A stretch of 64,000 nt of DNA from Opisthocomus hoazin (GCF_030867145.1 NC_134417.1:6859577-6923576); one strand, 5' to 3'; counted from the stretch's first letter, positions 34,401-46,255 are shown. Notes: a model not told the origin generated them from the sequence alone. Translations and numbers: made by a program.

Positions 34401-37400
34401 AGAATTTTAAAAACAGACTTTGGCTCACAGAAGAACAGTAATATAGATTCAGACACACACATAGCTGCGCATCTGTGCTCTTATACCTTGTGACCTCTCA
34501 GCTTGTCCACATCCTTCTTGCCTGGCAGATTTTCAGAGACTAGTAGTGCTGGTGAGACAGGCCACCAAGTCCTAGCACCACTTAGATTACTGTGTGTTTG
34601 TGTGTGTACGCACGCGTGTGCACATTTAACTCTGTGTGTATAAAAGAAGGAAGAGGAAGATGGACACAAACACACACACTATGAACTTACAGATATGCTC
34701 TGGCAAGGAAAGAACCTTTTCAACCTCTATCCCACAATTGCCAACAGATTCAACATAAGGTGTTTATCGGCTCATATTTGGATTCACCCTCCTTCTAGCC
34801 TGTAGACTTACCCCTGTTTTGACCTTGAAAGAAAATGATAGATTTGTTGCTCATCGGTAGCTCACCCAGCCCTGAGGAGGAAATACTTGTGACTCACTGA
34901 GAACAAATAGGAAAAAAAAAATGCTACGAAAAAGTCACACTTCAGTGAGAGTATGAAACAGATGGACATGAGGGGAAAAAGACCTAAGGAACAAATAAAG
35001 AAGTGCTCGCCTTGTAGTTGCCTCAGTCCAATTTTGGATGAAAAGCATGAAAATGCATCAGCTCAAGCATAAAGTTCTGCTTCCCCACCATTCATACAAA
35101 AGGGACAGAACTACAAGTGCTTAGTACATCAGGACAGACTCCACAGTAAGTGCACTCCGAAACGTTAGTGTGTGCAGCAAAATGATGAAGACAGTATTAC
35201 TGCAGAAGCTTTAATGCATAGGGGATGAGTGTATCAGGCACTTCAGAGCCTGGAACGCTGCCTCAACAGACAGTCCGTAGGCTTTTACCCTGAAGAGTTA
35301 AGGATATGCCCACCTGTAAAGCACACAGCCAGGCCACCATACAGAAAGCTACTAAGAGTTCTAGCTGCCCCCAAATAACATGGGATGCATTTCTTCATGC
35401 CTAGCCTAGGCACAGGTTACTCGCTCCAGTAAAACAATTGGAAGTATAGAGCAGTCCTGTTTGAAGAAGCCAGAACAGAATTAACAGATAAACTGAAAAA
35501 ATGCTGAAAATAATTTAAGAAGCTTGTGTTACCCACACCGTGATAACTTTAGTTTTTTTGGTGTTTGTTTTTTTTTTTTTTATTATATGCTCAGGCTCAA
35601 TAATAAGAAAACATATATAGAATAAATCTAACCTCACAGTTTAAAATATATTCTTTGGCTTGACAACACTGGTGACAATGTACCACCTCTGTATCAATTC
35701 AGAAATCTAGCTAGACTTTTTTTTTTTTGCACAAGGTAACAATGCTTGGATACATACTATAGTACAGTTTTGCTTAATCCAGCTTTTGCAGTGTAAGGAT
35801 CAGTGTGCTTAGCCTGTTCTGTTTCTCAATAAAGGAAAACGCATCTCTCTCTAACCCATGTTGCCCCAATCTATGCAAACTAAGGTTCCTAATCACTCAT
35901 CTGATCTGGCTGATGTTCTCACACTCCAGATTTATTCCCCTAAGAAATTTCATTTCCAAAGTAGAAATTCCTTCAGATGGAAGTCAGTCCAGTTCAGCTT
36001 TAGGAGCAAAGTAAAATTTTTCCAGTTCATAAAAGCAGCTAACATCTCCACCTTAAAAGGCTGTTTATAATAGCTGAAGTTTCCTTCTGTTCTAGAAGAA
36101 GTGTTCTTCCACAAGGACTGAAATACAAAGGACAAATAGCTATTTTCCTACTTTGCTCTTTCAGCACAACAGGTAATTTTTCAGAGATTGTAAAGAGGGA
36201 GCACCAGCTTAGACAATTTTCAGACTGGAATGTACTTATCTGTTACAAGTATTTTCTAAAGCATATACAATTGAAAAAGTTTCTAAAAAATTAAGTTTAC
36301 TTTGCATGTTGCAAGTCTTTCGTGTCATCTGTTTCATCAGTTCTCTTACAAACTGTGCAAAATGCAGAAAAGCATACCTTAACGACAGCAGAGACTACTC
36401 AGAACTGCCTCCTTTTAAGTGGCACAGATTTTAAATCACCTAAACTGAAAAGGTCAAACTGTACTATAAAAAAAAGTAATCAGCCATACAGTATCAGTTT
36501 TTTAAGGCATTTCAGAGCTAAGCCTCAAGAAACTCTTTTCCTGAGTGCGACTGACTGATGTAGCAGGTTATCAATTACACATACAAATCAAACCAGAATT
36601 AAATTTGCATTCAATAGGTTGTATCGACACAGCGTCAGACTCTAGGAAGGTAAGAGAAAACAGCAATTGCTAGTTTTGATAGGCTTGGCTCTCTACCAGG
36701 AGGAAAACATCATCTGCAAAAGGCAACACACGGGGAATGCGTAAGTTCACTAAAGAGAAATTAATAAATAGTAATTTAGTAGCCATGTAGTACATGCACA
36801 CATAATTAAAGGATCCAGCATGCACAGCAATAAGCAATTACACATTAAATGACTGGAACAAATAAAAACAAAATGACAATTAAAAGTCAATGAAGTGCAT
36901 TTCCCAAAGCCAAAGTGCCCAAAACTCTCCAGCTAACATCTTGTAGAACAAGCCTACCCGAATTCGATTGGATCCCAACTCTAACATCTGTAGCATTTGC
37001 AAGTTGCTCAAATTCTCAATTTTGCTGATTTTGTTGTTGACAAGGAAGAGTTTTTTAAGTTGGGTAAGCCGATCTAGTCCTTCAATGTGTTGCAGAACAT
37101 TAAAGGAGATGTCCAGGATCCTGAAGGAAAACAAAACACAGGTCTCTTTAGTCCAGAAGGGATGCATGATTCTGGAAGAGGCACTTGTAAATGGGTGGGG
37201 AAGCTCACTATCTGCAGAGAGATCAAGCACTTTGCTAGGCCTTCAAGCTAGACTCGTAAGTGTAATTTCTTTTTATCAGAAATGACAACGAATATAACTT
37301 TCAAACTACTTCTATAGTGTGTCAGGGGAAAATAGAGGGGAAAAAAAAAATCTGTTGCATGCAGAAGACAGTCATAATTTTGCCCAGCTGTGGAGCTCCC

Positions 37401-40400
37401 ACTGTGGGAGGAAGCTAATCTTCAGTACTTGCATATTCCTTGGAAAAGGTACGCGCCTAACAGATCTGCCTCCCACCAGCATGAAGCAGTTCCGACTGTG
37501 GGAAGCAGGTCAGCCTTTCTTCCCCTGGTGGAGTTTTGTAATGTATCTACAGAGCGACCAAAGGCAGGTACCAGAAAGAGCACCAGTCCTTCCCTAACAC
37601 CGCCTCCCCCCGCAAAAGTCATCATCTCACTTGAAATCTCTTCTCATTTTCTGCAGGAATAAAAACCTGTTACAAGGCACTCTCGCTGCCAAGAGCGAGG
37701 AGTGCCTGAGTGCTTCTGCACCTGCACGGAAGCTGCAACCACCTACCATCCTCGCTGCCTTACACAGCACACATTTCCAGCTGACTCCCTGGTGAGCTTC
37801 AGGATAGTGAAGCTAGTTTACCACACAGGTTAAATACCAATGCAGAACAGACATATCCCTGACAGATCACCCACATGAATCACGAGAAATGCCTGGGTGA
37901 TAAATAGTGGGATAAATACAGCATGAGTAACTCTGTGAGTGGCAAACCACGCCCAGCCTAATCCTGGTGATTCTCCTGGACTCACTCAAGTTCCACCAGA
38001 GACTCCAAGTTCTCGATCTTCCGAATTTGATTGTCATAGAGATCCAGTTCCCGCAAGGTCTGCAATTGCTCCAGGTTCTCAATGCGCTTAATCAAATTCT
38101 GACGGAGACACAGAGTCTAGCAGTTGGAGAAAAGTTTAAAAACAAACATGAAAATGGGTATGAATGACAGCATGTAATGTCTTTTGGCATACAAACTATA
38201 TGTTTTGGTTGGTTTTTTTTCCCCCACTGGGTTTTATTTGATTTTGTTTCGGTTTGGTTTTTCTTTTTCAATGGAATCTTTTCTCGTTTTATTCCAGCTC
38301 CAGAGAAGGATATCTTTCTGCCACGAAGATGGTCGGACTCTAGAACAGCAGCCCAGAGAGGCTATGTAATCTCTGTCCATGGAAATACTCAAGAGCCTGA
38401 CTGGAGAAGGCCTTAAGCAACATGCCCTAACTGGACCTGCTTTCAGCAGGGGTTTACCAGAGACCTCCAGAGGTCCTTTCCAGTCTGCATTCTTCTATGT
38501 TAAGCCTGCTGTGCAAGCACAGAATGTATCTTTTAGCACAAGCCCTGATGCATTGTCTCTCATTCCAAAACCAACTTGCAAAACTCCAGGATTTTTATTA
38601 CCACTTGACAAAGAGGTAAACACTACCTCCTTCAGTCCAACACGAAGTGAACTCATTACAATCTCAGCCAAAAAGAGACTCCTCTTACAGGTTAGACATG
38701 AAAAACCTCCAGCTCCAAGAGGCTCTCTCTGTTCCTTAGGACTGTTACCTTCACTTTCTTGAGCACCTCAAATCCTTCAATCTTCCCAATTCGGAAATGA
38801 TTCAAGTCAACATCCTGAAAGAGAAATGGAGGGATTCAGCAGCTATTTCAAATCACTCTTCAAGAACCAACCTGGTACTTTGATCTAAGGCAAATTGTAG
38901 TCTTAGAAAACGTGTAGCTTGTTAAAACCTTCCTTCAAAGAGCTTGTGAAAATTGGGTTTGGCACATGATTTTACCACCACAGGTGAAGCACATGGCCCA
39001 AGCTTGTCAACTGCAAACACAGTATCTGCAAAAAGGCAACAGCCCCAAATTCTGCTGTCTAGTATGAGTAAAGAATTGCATAAAATTCTCTTATCCACTT
39101 TTCTAGGGCTTAACTGGAACATGTCTTGCTCTTTCCAGTTCCAGGCTCAGATGAACAGGAACCACTGACAGTTCAGATAATCTGGGGGTTCTGTGAACAT
39201 TAACTCTGCACTGGCAGTCAGCTGATGCACTTCACATCCGTACTGTCCAGCCCCAGATATTCCAGTATGGCAGGTCAGCCAAAGAGAAATGGAGCACTTC
39301 CCCACCCAAGCGCAAAAATTCTCCAGCTAACAGGCTGACGGTGCCAAGACACAAGCCCTCAATAATGCTTGCAGCATAGCCCCACTTTCAGCACCTTTAC
39401 GCTTAATTTAAAATGCTAAATTACTCACAAAATGTTTCAGCTACTGATCAAGAATAAAACACCACTACTTCTAGTCTAAAGGCTCTGAATCAGTTCCAGG
39501 GAAGACCATGATAGCCAGCATCTTCAGAAGAAATACATCCTTTAACCCAGTTTCAATACTTGCCTTTGCCTACCTTTTCCTCCCACTATACAAAGCCCGT
39601 AATGCCAAAAATCTGCCTTTACCTCAGCTTCTGAGTCCAGGCTAATTGTCTCCATGTCCACTGGTGTCTCTGCTTCTCCTGCAGGAGAAGCAAACACGTT
39701 ATAAACTTCTGCTACCTGATAGCTAAAGGCAACATAACAGTGGCTAACATCCAGAGAGACAAAGGGAGCAAACGATCCTCAGAAGAGGAAACACATGAGA
39801 TACACAGTTCAGATATTCTGCTGCAGTAAAAATACATTTCACCTATTTGGCTTTCATTGTGACAGCTAGACATGGAAAAATCCTTTCTTAACAACACCAT
39901 TTTGAGCCTAGATGCAAAAGACAGAACGAATAGCACCTTCCCCAGCCTGTCTGTGTGGCTGCTGAATAATGCTGGCTTAAGACTGATCTGGGCAGGATTC
40001 TTCTTCTTTACACTTAGGGCCATCATTCCTCTGAAGATACACCATCCAAAGCATCTGTGCTGCTCTGACAACCTAACACAACATTGCCAAGAAGGAATCT
40101 AAACTGTCTAGTGATAGCCCCAGGAATGACCAAGCATCTCAGCAATCCTACCCTTTAGCTTTTCTTTCATAAATATTGCTGGTTTATGTCAACGTTGTGC
40201 ACACTTTTGCATGGATCTCCCTTCTTTTGTTTGACTGAACTCACCAATATGCTAGAAAACATTGTTTATCACACTGCATACACTTTCTTGGGCAATGCTT
40301 TTATAGGTCTGGAAGACAGCCCAGCATTTACTGTGCTCTTATCACAGCCCAATAGGGAGCAAAGTTTACTGTGTCAATTCATGCTGAATAACGCATGGCT

Positions 40401-43400
40401 GATTCCCATTTGTTGAAGATGGTGTGCTGGCTGCATCAATTTCCAAAGAAAATGTAATTTGTCTTTGCAAAACAGACATACAGCACAATCCCTTTCCATT
40501 TCATGTGTGTAGCTTCTGTATGTAGTACCAAAAAATGAAGGAACTTTAATTACAGTCAAATCCCAAAGGCTTTGCATTAACTCCTGCATTACTGTATGCA
40601 AGATCATTCCATTAACCCAGAAGTAGTGACTGTTTTTTATAGCCCAGCATGGTTCCAACATCCTTGTAAATGCCAAATACATATGACAAACATATCTAGG
40701 CATATAAGTATATGCCTACATTTAGCAAGTGTTTTTCCTACCAATGCTTATCATCGTAGAGAAGTAATCGTGCCCCTGTATTTGGCACTGGTGAGGCTGC
40801 AACTCGAGTACTGTGTGCAGTTTTGGGCTCCTCACTACAAGCAGGACATTGAGGGGCTGGAAGGTGCCCAGAGAAGAGCAACAAGGCTGGTGAAGGGTCT
40901 AGAGAACAAGTATTAAGAGGAGTGGCTGAGGGAGCTGGGTTTGTTTAGTCTGGAGAAGAGCAGGTTGAGGGGAGACCTTATTGCTCTCTACAGCTACCTG
41001 AAAGGAGGTTGTAGTGAGGCAGGTGTTGGTCTCTTCTTCCAAGCAACTAGCAATAGGATGAGAGGAAGCTGGGTCAGGGGAGGTTTAGATTAGATATTAG
41101 GAAAAATTTCTTTACTGAAAGAGTGGTCAGGCATTGGAACAGGCTGCTCAGGGAGTTGGTTGAGTCACCATCCCTGGAGGGGTTCAAAAAACATATAGAT
41201 GTGGCACTTTGGGACATGGTTTAGCAGGCATGGTGGTGTTGGGTTGACAGTTGGACTTGATGATCTTAGAGGTCTTTTCCAACCTTAATGGTTCTATGAT
41301 TCCATGACTGTGTATTGTACAGATGAACAGTACAAGCATTACAATTTTCAATACTGCCATTAAATTCCAAGGTTTTGATAGCTCTAAACACCATCATTTA
41401 CCTTGCTGTATTTGGGCTACTGCTCTTGCCTGGGCATTCAAATAGGAAAGACTGAACTGACTCACAGAGGTTAAGACTGTAAAGCAATCCTCTGTCCCTC
41501 ATCTTTCAATATTCTTTATAGCATAAACTAGCAGGAAGCATAAATTATATTTTGGGGATGTGAAATGAGCTGTTAGGTTTGTTGACATTGAATGGTGGTA
41601 TAGAAATGCCACCAAAACTGACCTGCACACATATGTCTGTCAGCACTTTAGCAGCAGACAGTACTTGTGTTTTCTTATTTTTCTTCCAGATCAGGAGCAA
41701 TGCACTTCAGCAGGTAAGTGTGATACCCTACCCTGCTGCTACCAAGGCTGCATCTCTTTGACCTATTTCTAGGGCACAAAGGGCTGCCAGGACAAAGTGC
41801 TCCAGGCCAAACAATCACCCTAGCTGAATATACAGCCAACAGAAGCGCAGCCAAAATTTGGAACAACAATTCTTCGAGGCATCACATAAAACCCCAAACT
41901 ACTCCCCTTGTATTAGGTTGTACTAGCAGGAAGTTAGTGCTCGTGGTGAAGGAACTTCTCCTTTCGAGACTTTAAAGTTGTCTAACAGTAAAGCCAGTCA
42001 TGCATTCAGTAAAAGAAAAAAAAAAAGAAAAAAAAAATCCTTCGACCTTGTTTGGCTGGCAGACTTCTCTACAAAATTACATGTTTCATCACAGCAGCCA
42101 TTACAGACCATTTCTGCACATTTGGTTTTGGCAATGCGTTAAATATTCTGTTTTGGGATCTGTCAAAGGGTAGCTCAGAGCAAAGGAACTTCACCAACAC
42201 AAGAACACTCCCTCCTCCTATTTTTGCCATATGGCTTTGAGCAACTAGTCCTGGTAGAGCCAGTGTGGCAAAAAAGCACACAAGTCCGAAGGCACAAAAC
42301 CAAATCACACAGGATACGTATATTGAATTCACTGAAATAAAAGCAATTTAAAACTGAACACAGAGGTACTAGCATTTATGTGATAAGGCCAACTCCCATA
42401 AAAATTTATGTACTGTGTATGAAACACTCTCCATATAGCAGTCCGAGTGAGATGCGCATACTGATAACACTGATAAATCAGTATTGGTACAAGAACATTA
42501 AAGTACATTTTCTCTCAAGGAAGAGAAACAAAAATGGTTCTAGAAAATTTACAGTCCTATCAATTGTCAACCAACATATTATTTATGAACCAAGTGGACA
42601 TAAAACACCCTAAACTGATGCTTCTACAATCACTTTACAAGCAGAACTGTAATTTCACTTGTGGGAAGTAAGTATGCAAGCAGCACACTAGTCCACAATT
42701 TTTAATGCAGTAGGTTTCTCAAGAGGAAAAAAAATTGCTCTGGCAACGAAGTTACTTAAGCTAATTTTTGTGTAACCCATGCCTGCAAGCTACACAGCTT
42801 TGCAGATGTAGGAAAAAAGTATGACATTCAGGAAACCCAAATTCTGCAGTATGGAACAGTAGTTACTGAGTTATGTAAGTTCACAGTACCACAAGCATTT
42901 AAAGCAACTAAAAGCCTAACTACACTTTGTAATTGCATATGCATGAAAAATATTATAAATAGCTTAGTTATAAGCTTTCTACACAGAGGCGTTATTCCTT
43001 AGAGAATAGCTAAATGATAAATTTAGCTAAATGATAAATTCAAAATTTCAGCTGCTTGAGCTCTTTCTATTTGTGATCTGTGAAAAATGTGAAAAACTCT
43101 TCATTTTCCTTTCAGCTGAGAAACTCAAAAGCTGGCTGTGGAAACTAAGTCAAATGTTCCTAAATTATTCCTCTGCTTAGTTTCCACCCTATAAGTTTTC
43201 TGAATCCTACCAGTCTGGAAGAAGAAAAAGTAACAATACAGTCATTGCATTAGTGTCCAAAGTACCTCAGCCACCAAATCTGAATGCATTTTTTCTTGCT
43301 TTCATTGGAATGTCACTTGAAATATTTTCTGTAATATTATAATTGCCAGGGAAACATCATACAAAATGTAACCTCAAATGCACAGCTAAATTACGTCAGC

Positions 43401-45705
43401 TGAACAAACACTCTGTGTTACATGCCTGCAAAGGAAAACTGTGACTGACCGATCTGCATGGTTGTATGGATCATACAGTGCTGGGGATGTACAACTGGTG
43501 AGGTGTGCTCATACTTTTGCAGACATCACCACAGTATTTTTTAATTAATATATAGTTTCGGGGGGGGGGGGGGGGGGGGAGGTTCTTGGTTTTTTTGTTT
43601 GTTTGTTTGGGTTTTTTTTGTTTGTTTTTTTACAACCAACAATGAATTATACCTAGAGTTAATTTATAGTTAGGAGACGATATTTAAAATTCTCACAACA
43701 ATTTACTAGCTTGGAAAGTACTTCTGCAAATTCTAATGGGCAAAGTTAAGATTAGGAGGCTGCAGCAGATGCACAGTGAAAAGGGATTAAAATTTGCTGC
43801 AGAAAATTTTATGTATTATTTCACTTCCATTTCCAGACCAACAATAATCATATGAACATCTCTATCAAAAGGATGCTATTACACCTCAGATCATTAGCTA
43901 GCATTAAAGGCCCAGATAATATTGCCACACAGGGTCTTCAGAAATAGATCTGCTCTGACAAATTCTATGCAAGCTACTGAAAAGCAAACCCTCCCATCAA
44001 ACATGCACAGGCTTCAAAAAAATCTGTCAACATTCCTACTCAATGTTCTAATACAAAGACTAAAAACAGTAGCAAAAGAATAGTCAAGAGGATTCAAACA
44101 GATACAATGTTGATCTATCTTAGAATTTTTAAGGTAAAAAAGACCTGACATCTTCCTTCAATCTATCTAGAAGCAGTCGTCTTTGCCTTCCAAAGGAATG
44201 TAGCAACTCTTTCGGTAAAAAACTACATACGCTAAAGCAGACTTATTTTGTGTTTATTTCTAACAAACATTTCCATCATCTTTCCACAGAGTTACTATGT
44301 TTCCACACACAAAAAAAAAGAGTATGAATTACGGTGTTTTGCATTTTGATATTAAAGATTTCAAAGAGAAATGTGGATGGATAAATAAATAAGAAAAAAC
44401 CAAAAGGTCTAATACCAGTGGTTCCATAAAAAAAGCTTTATTTTAGCAATGACGCTATAATTTACTTATTTTTGAAGATTACTCTAAAGCAGATTCATGT
44501 TGTTCACTACCATCAATACAACCATCACATAGCCACAAGAAACACAAAGGACCGACACAGGTATGCCACTGTGCACGCCGGTAAGACAACACTTCCTAAC
44601 GCAATCATTTAGGGTGGCAAGGTACCTGCGGAGCTCTCGCCATTCTGCTCATCTCTCAGGCTCTGCTGGCTGAGGTCCGTTACCAAGCGAACCGCTTGCT
44701 TCTTCCCCTCTTCATCTCCTGACTCCTCTGATTCAATCCGCTTATCAACTGTGTGAGATACATAACAGCAGAATTAGGCTATTTTCAGCAGTGTGGTGTT
44801 GGGAAGAAGTAGCAAGCAGATATAACAACCAGGATTCACATATACCACTACGCAGTTAGCAGAAATCCTAAGTCAACTAAATGAAAGGTTTAGTCTTAAA
44901 TAAAAGGCCTCTTACCCCTTGTTTCTACTTTGATTTTGGATGCACTTTTTCCTCCCATCACATCTTCCTAAAACCAACAATCTGGGAAGAAGACTGGAGG
45001 AAAAAGGAAATTTCTTAGATCAATGAAGTGCAATTCCAAAGATTACGGAGATGGAATTAGAACTATTACATTTTAAAAGTTTTTTGGAAAAAATCAGTAT
45101 CATGGACTATCGTACCAATGACACGAAGCAGTGAAGGCATTAAAAAAAAAAAAAAAAAAAGAACCCCAAGAGATCCCTGCAGATAGAAGCAACCGTCTCC
45201 CCAGTACAACCTGCAAGACCCCTTCGCCGTTCCCCCAGCCACCACTCTCGGTGGCCGCCCTGGCCCTGGGGTCCTGCAGCTCCTCCTCGACGCCCCTCAG
45301 TAGCTTCTGGCCTCCCACGGGGCGCCAGAGGCAAAGCAACGCCGCGCCAAGGCATTTCTCCCTTATTAGCTTTACTGCTGACGTCACGGCCATCGCCAAA
45401 GCCCCGCTGCTCCCACCTGTGGCGCGGAGCCGCCGGGCAGGGGGAAGGCCCCGCGCCGTGCCCCCGGCGACGCCCCGGCCCCGGCCCGGCGGCCGGCCAG
45501 GGCCCCGCTGCCCCGGGCGCTCGCCCTCGGCGCGGAGGGCCCACCAGCCCACCGCGCGCAGCCGGCAGCCGCCCCGCCGAGCGGCCGTGCCCGAGCGGCG
45601 ACGCAGCCCGTCCCGATCCCCCTCGGCGGCCGCGGCCGTGCCGTCCCCCGGCGGGCTCTCACCCTCCATCATCTCCTGTGCGGTCTCGCCGCTCTCCGCC
45701 GCCAT
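28248..45705 (-). CDS. PPP1R7: Protein phosphatase 1 regulatory subunit 7 (SDS22), 10 coding exons, 355 aa
   Basis: SDS22 is a leucine-rich-repeat protein that binds the PP1 catalytic subunit. With inhibitor-3 it takes part in PP1 biogenesis and mitotic dephosphorylation, in nucleus and cytoplasm. The ten minus-strand exons join into 1068 nt (355 aa plus stop; human 360 aa). An acidic N-terminus (residues 1-74) with [16 protein letters not shown] is followed by about a dozen 22-aa SDS22-type LRRs (about 75-330) and a C-terminal cap ending [10 protein letters not shown]. The start ATG (45705) is in a strong, YY1/TISU-like context inside a CpG island, divergent from PASK. The stop is at 28250-28248. 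All introns are GT-AG. CR1 insertions sit in introns 2, 4 and 9. It looks complete and functional. Confidence 0.97.
28954..29011. repeat. Inverted repeat, 20-bp arms with 18-nt loop
   Basis: Left arm 28954-28973 (AGCTCTCCGATTCAGGTTCT) and right arm 28992-29011 (AGAACCTGAATCAGAGAGCT) are reverse complements with one mismatch. The pairing can extend inward (TCTCCC with GGGAGA) around a small bulge. It lies in PPP1R7 intron 9. Confidence 0.9.
30028..30819 (+). mobile_element. CR1 LINE 3' copy in PPP1R7 intron 9
   Basis: About 0.8 kb with an unbroken ORF2 C-terminal reading frame ([20 protein letters not shown] to LDKVLCSLL) followed by the 3' UTR and a GATTCTTCG end. The lack of frame breaks makes it the youngest-looking copy. 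It is antisense to PPP1R7. Confidence 0.95.
31257..31343 (-). CDS. PPP1R7: PPP1R7 coding exon 9 (residues 269-297)
   Basis: Encodes [20 protein letters not shown] through LQEFW. Donor GTAAGC. Confidence 0.95.
32288..32392 (-). CDS. PPP1R7: PPP1R7 coding exon 8 (residues 234-268)
   Basis: Encodes [20 protein letters not shown] through VIEGLENN. Donor GTAAGC. Confidence 0.95.
33356..33472 (-). CDS. PPP1R7: PPP1R7 coding exon 7 (residues 195-233)
   Basis: Encodes [20 protein letters not shown] through TNLTVLSIQ. Donor GTATTG. Confidence 0.95.
34017..34032. repeat. (TG)n microsatellite
   Basis: A short run of TG dinucleotides in PPP1R7 intron 6. A second interrupted GT/GC run lies at about 34590-34622. 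Confidence 0.75.
34054..34150. repeat. Imperfect tandem duplication, about 52-bp unit
   Basis: CATGCTACCTGCAGAACA-type sequence at 34060 and CATGCTACTGGCAGAACA at 34111 are each followed by an ACATACAC stretch and a TTTAAGT end. It lies in PPP1R7 intron 6, next to a (TG)n run. Confidence 0.75.
36958..37120 (-). CDS. PPP1R7: PPP1R7 coding exon 6 (residues 140-194)
   Basis: Encodes [20 protein letters not shown] through LELGSNRIR. Donor GTAGGC. Confidence 0.95.
37986..38116 (-). CDS. PPP1R7: PPP1R7 coding exon 5 (residues 97-139)
   Basis: Encodes [20 protein letters not shown] through [10 protein letters not shown], two LRR units. Donor GTGAGT after a split Glu codon. Confidence 0.95.
38340..38501 (+). 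mobile_element. Old CR1 3' fragment in PPP1R7 intron 4
   Basis: A diverged CR1 3' end: ATACTCAAGAGCCTGACTGG, CCTGCTTTCAGCAGGGGTTT, AGACCTCCAGAGGTCC and a TTCTTCTATG remnant of the tail. Confidence 0.8.
38749..38814 (-). CDS. PPP1R7: PPP1R7 coding exon 4 (residues 75-96)
   Basis: Encodes [20 protein letters not shown] then VK, exactly one 22-aa repeat unit in phase 0. Confidence 0.95.
39623..39678 (-). CDS. PPP1R7: PPP1R7 coding exon 3 (residues 56-74)
   Basis: A small exon of 56 nt encoding [19 protein letters not shown]. The acceptor ends cctgcag and the donor is GTAAAG. The conserved PVDMETI motif fixes the frame. Confidence 0.93.
40754..41307 (+). mobile_element. CR1 LINE 3' fragment, second subfamily, in PPP1R7 intron 2
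   Basis: Carries [40 protein letters not shown] and [17 protein letters not shown] with a stop and a deletion. It ends GGTTCTATGATTCCATGA. Its ORF2 end and 3' UTR belong to the same subfamily as the copy at 53501, not to the others. Confidence 0.92.
43007..43040. repeat. Exact 17-bp tandem duplication
   Basis: TAGCTAAATGATAAATT occurs at 43007-43023 and again at 43024-43040 in PPP1R7 intron 2. Confidence 0.9.
43560..43579. repeat. Poly(G) run of 20
   Basis: An uninterrupted G run on the plus strand followed by T-rich, TTTG-type sequence, in PPP1R7 intron 2. Confidence 0.9.
44626..44748 (-). CDS. PPP1R7: PPP1R7 coding exon 2 (residues 15-55)
   Basis: Encodes [20 protein letters not shown] through NGESSA, an acidic, probably disordered segment. 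Donor GTACCT. Confidence 0.93.
45379..45386. promoter_or_regulatory. Consensus CRE in PPP1R7 intron 1
   Basis: A perfect palindromic TGACGTCA, the CREB/ATF site, within the CpG island about 320 bp downstream of the PPP1R7 start. Confidence 0.55.
45663..45705 (-). CDS. PPP1R7: PPP1R7 coding exon 1 (residues 1-14)
   Basis: Encodes [14 protein letters not shown] plus one base; donor GTGAGA. The ATGGCGGCG start gives a strong context. The nearest CCAAT box is 56 bp upstream, implying a very short 5' UTR. Confidence 0.93.
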
Positions 45706-45760
45706 ATTCCTCCTCCTCCCACCCCCCCCCTTCCAGAAAGCGCCCCCTCCGTCAGCGCAG

Positions 45761-45799
45761 CCAATCGGAGCCCACCGCTGGTGACTCGTCGTAGCCAAT
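45761..45799 (+). promoter_or_regulatory. Pair of CCAAT boxes near PPP1R7
   Basis: CCAAT occurs at 45761-45765 and 45795-45799, 34 bp apart, a spacing typical of NF-Y pairs. The nearer one is 56 bp from the PPP1R7 start codon. Confidence 0.65.
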
Positions 45800-45856
45800 C
45801 ACATCTGCGAGTGGTGCGCCGAGGGGGCGGGGCAGCACCTCGGCCGCCGGCCATCA

Positions 45857-45868
45857 GCGCGCAGGCGC
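45857..45868. promoter_or_regulatory. NRF1-like site
   Basis: GCGCGCAGGCGC resembles the palindromic NRF1 consensus (YGCGCAYGCGCR) with one mismatch at the central pyrimidine. It lies in the divergent promoter. Confidence 0.5.
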
Positions 45869-45879
45869 TTCGGCTTGCG

Positions 45880-45897
45880 CCCCCCCCCCCCCCCCCC
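45880..45897. repeat. Poly(C) run of 18
   Basis: An uninterrupted C run in the divergent promoter. The minus strand is poly(G), which could form a G-quadruplex and is prone to sequencing error. Confidence 0.8.
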
Positions 45898-45900
45898 GCG

Positions 45901-45920
45901 GCCTTCTGGGAGTTGTAGTT
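45901..45920 (-). promoter_or_regulatory. ZNF143/THAP11 (SBS-type) motif
   Basis: The minus strand reads AACTACAACTCCCAGAAGGC, a full match to the ACTACAnnTCCCAG core bound by ZNF143 and THAP11/HCFC1 at housekeeping promoters. It lies about 200 bp upstream of the PPP1R7 ATG, between the two divergent genes. Confidence 0.8.
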
Positions 45921-46255
45921 CCCCGCGGGCAGGGCGGGAAGCCGGCGCCGCGCCGGGCACCGCTGCAGAGGCTGGGGACTTGCTCGCTCCCCACCAGCGC
46001 CTCGGGCCTGAGGCGTTACCGGCTGCTTCCGGCCTCGTCGTTCTGCCTGCAGATTCTTCGGAGGATGGCTGTCGGCCTGTGAAGGGGCCTTCCATCCCGG
46101 AGCGGGGAGCCCGGGGCGGGTCGGCCCAGCCTGCCTGGGGTCGGCGGCTCGAAACAGGGCATCCTACGCGGCGGTGGCGGGGGAAGCTGAGGTCGGAGGG
46201 AGCCGCAGGTTCCATGACTCCGGATCAATTTTGCCTCCTCCCGCGCCGGCGTCCC

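Larger units (their letters stand above)
33473..36957 (-). other. PPP1R7: PPP1R7 intron 6
   Basis: AT-rich intron with the microsatellite and 52-bp duplication listed separately and several A/T homopolymers. No exon or RNA gene was recognised. Confidence 0.7.
39679..44625 (-). other. PPP1R7: PPP1R7 intron 2
   Basis: The largest PPP1R7 intron, AT-rich. It contains one CR1 fragment (40754-41307), the poly(G) run and the 17-bp duplication. No coding exon was recognised on either strand. Confidence 0.7.

Noticed and set aside
41999-42038. A-rich tract as a retrocopy tail
   Set aside because: No adjacent processed gene copy or target duplication was found.
45131-45784. 217-codon open frame on the plus strand in the CpG island
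   Set aside because: It is antisense to PPP1R7 exon 1 and intron 1, Pro/Arg/Ala-rich from GC content, and has no family resemblance.
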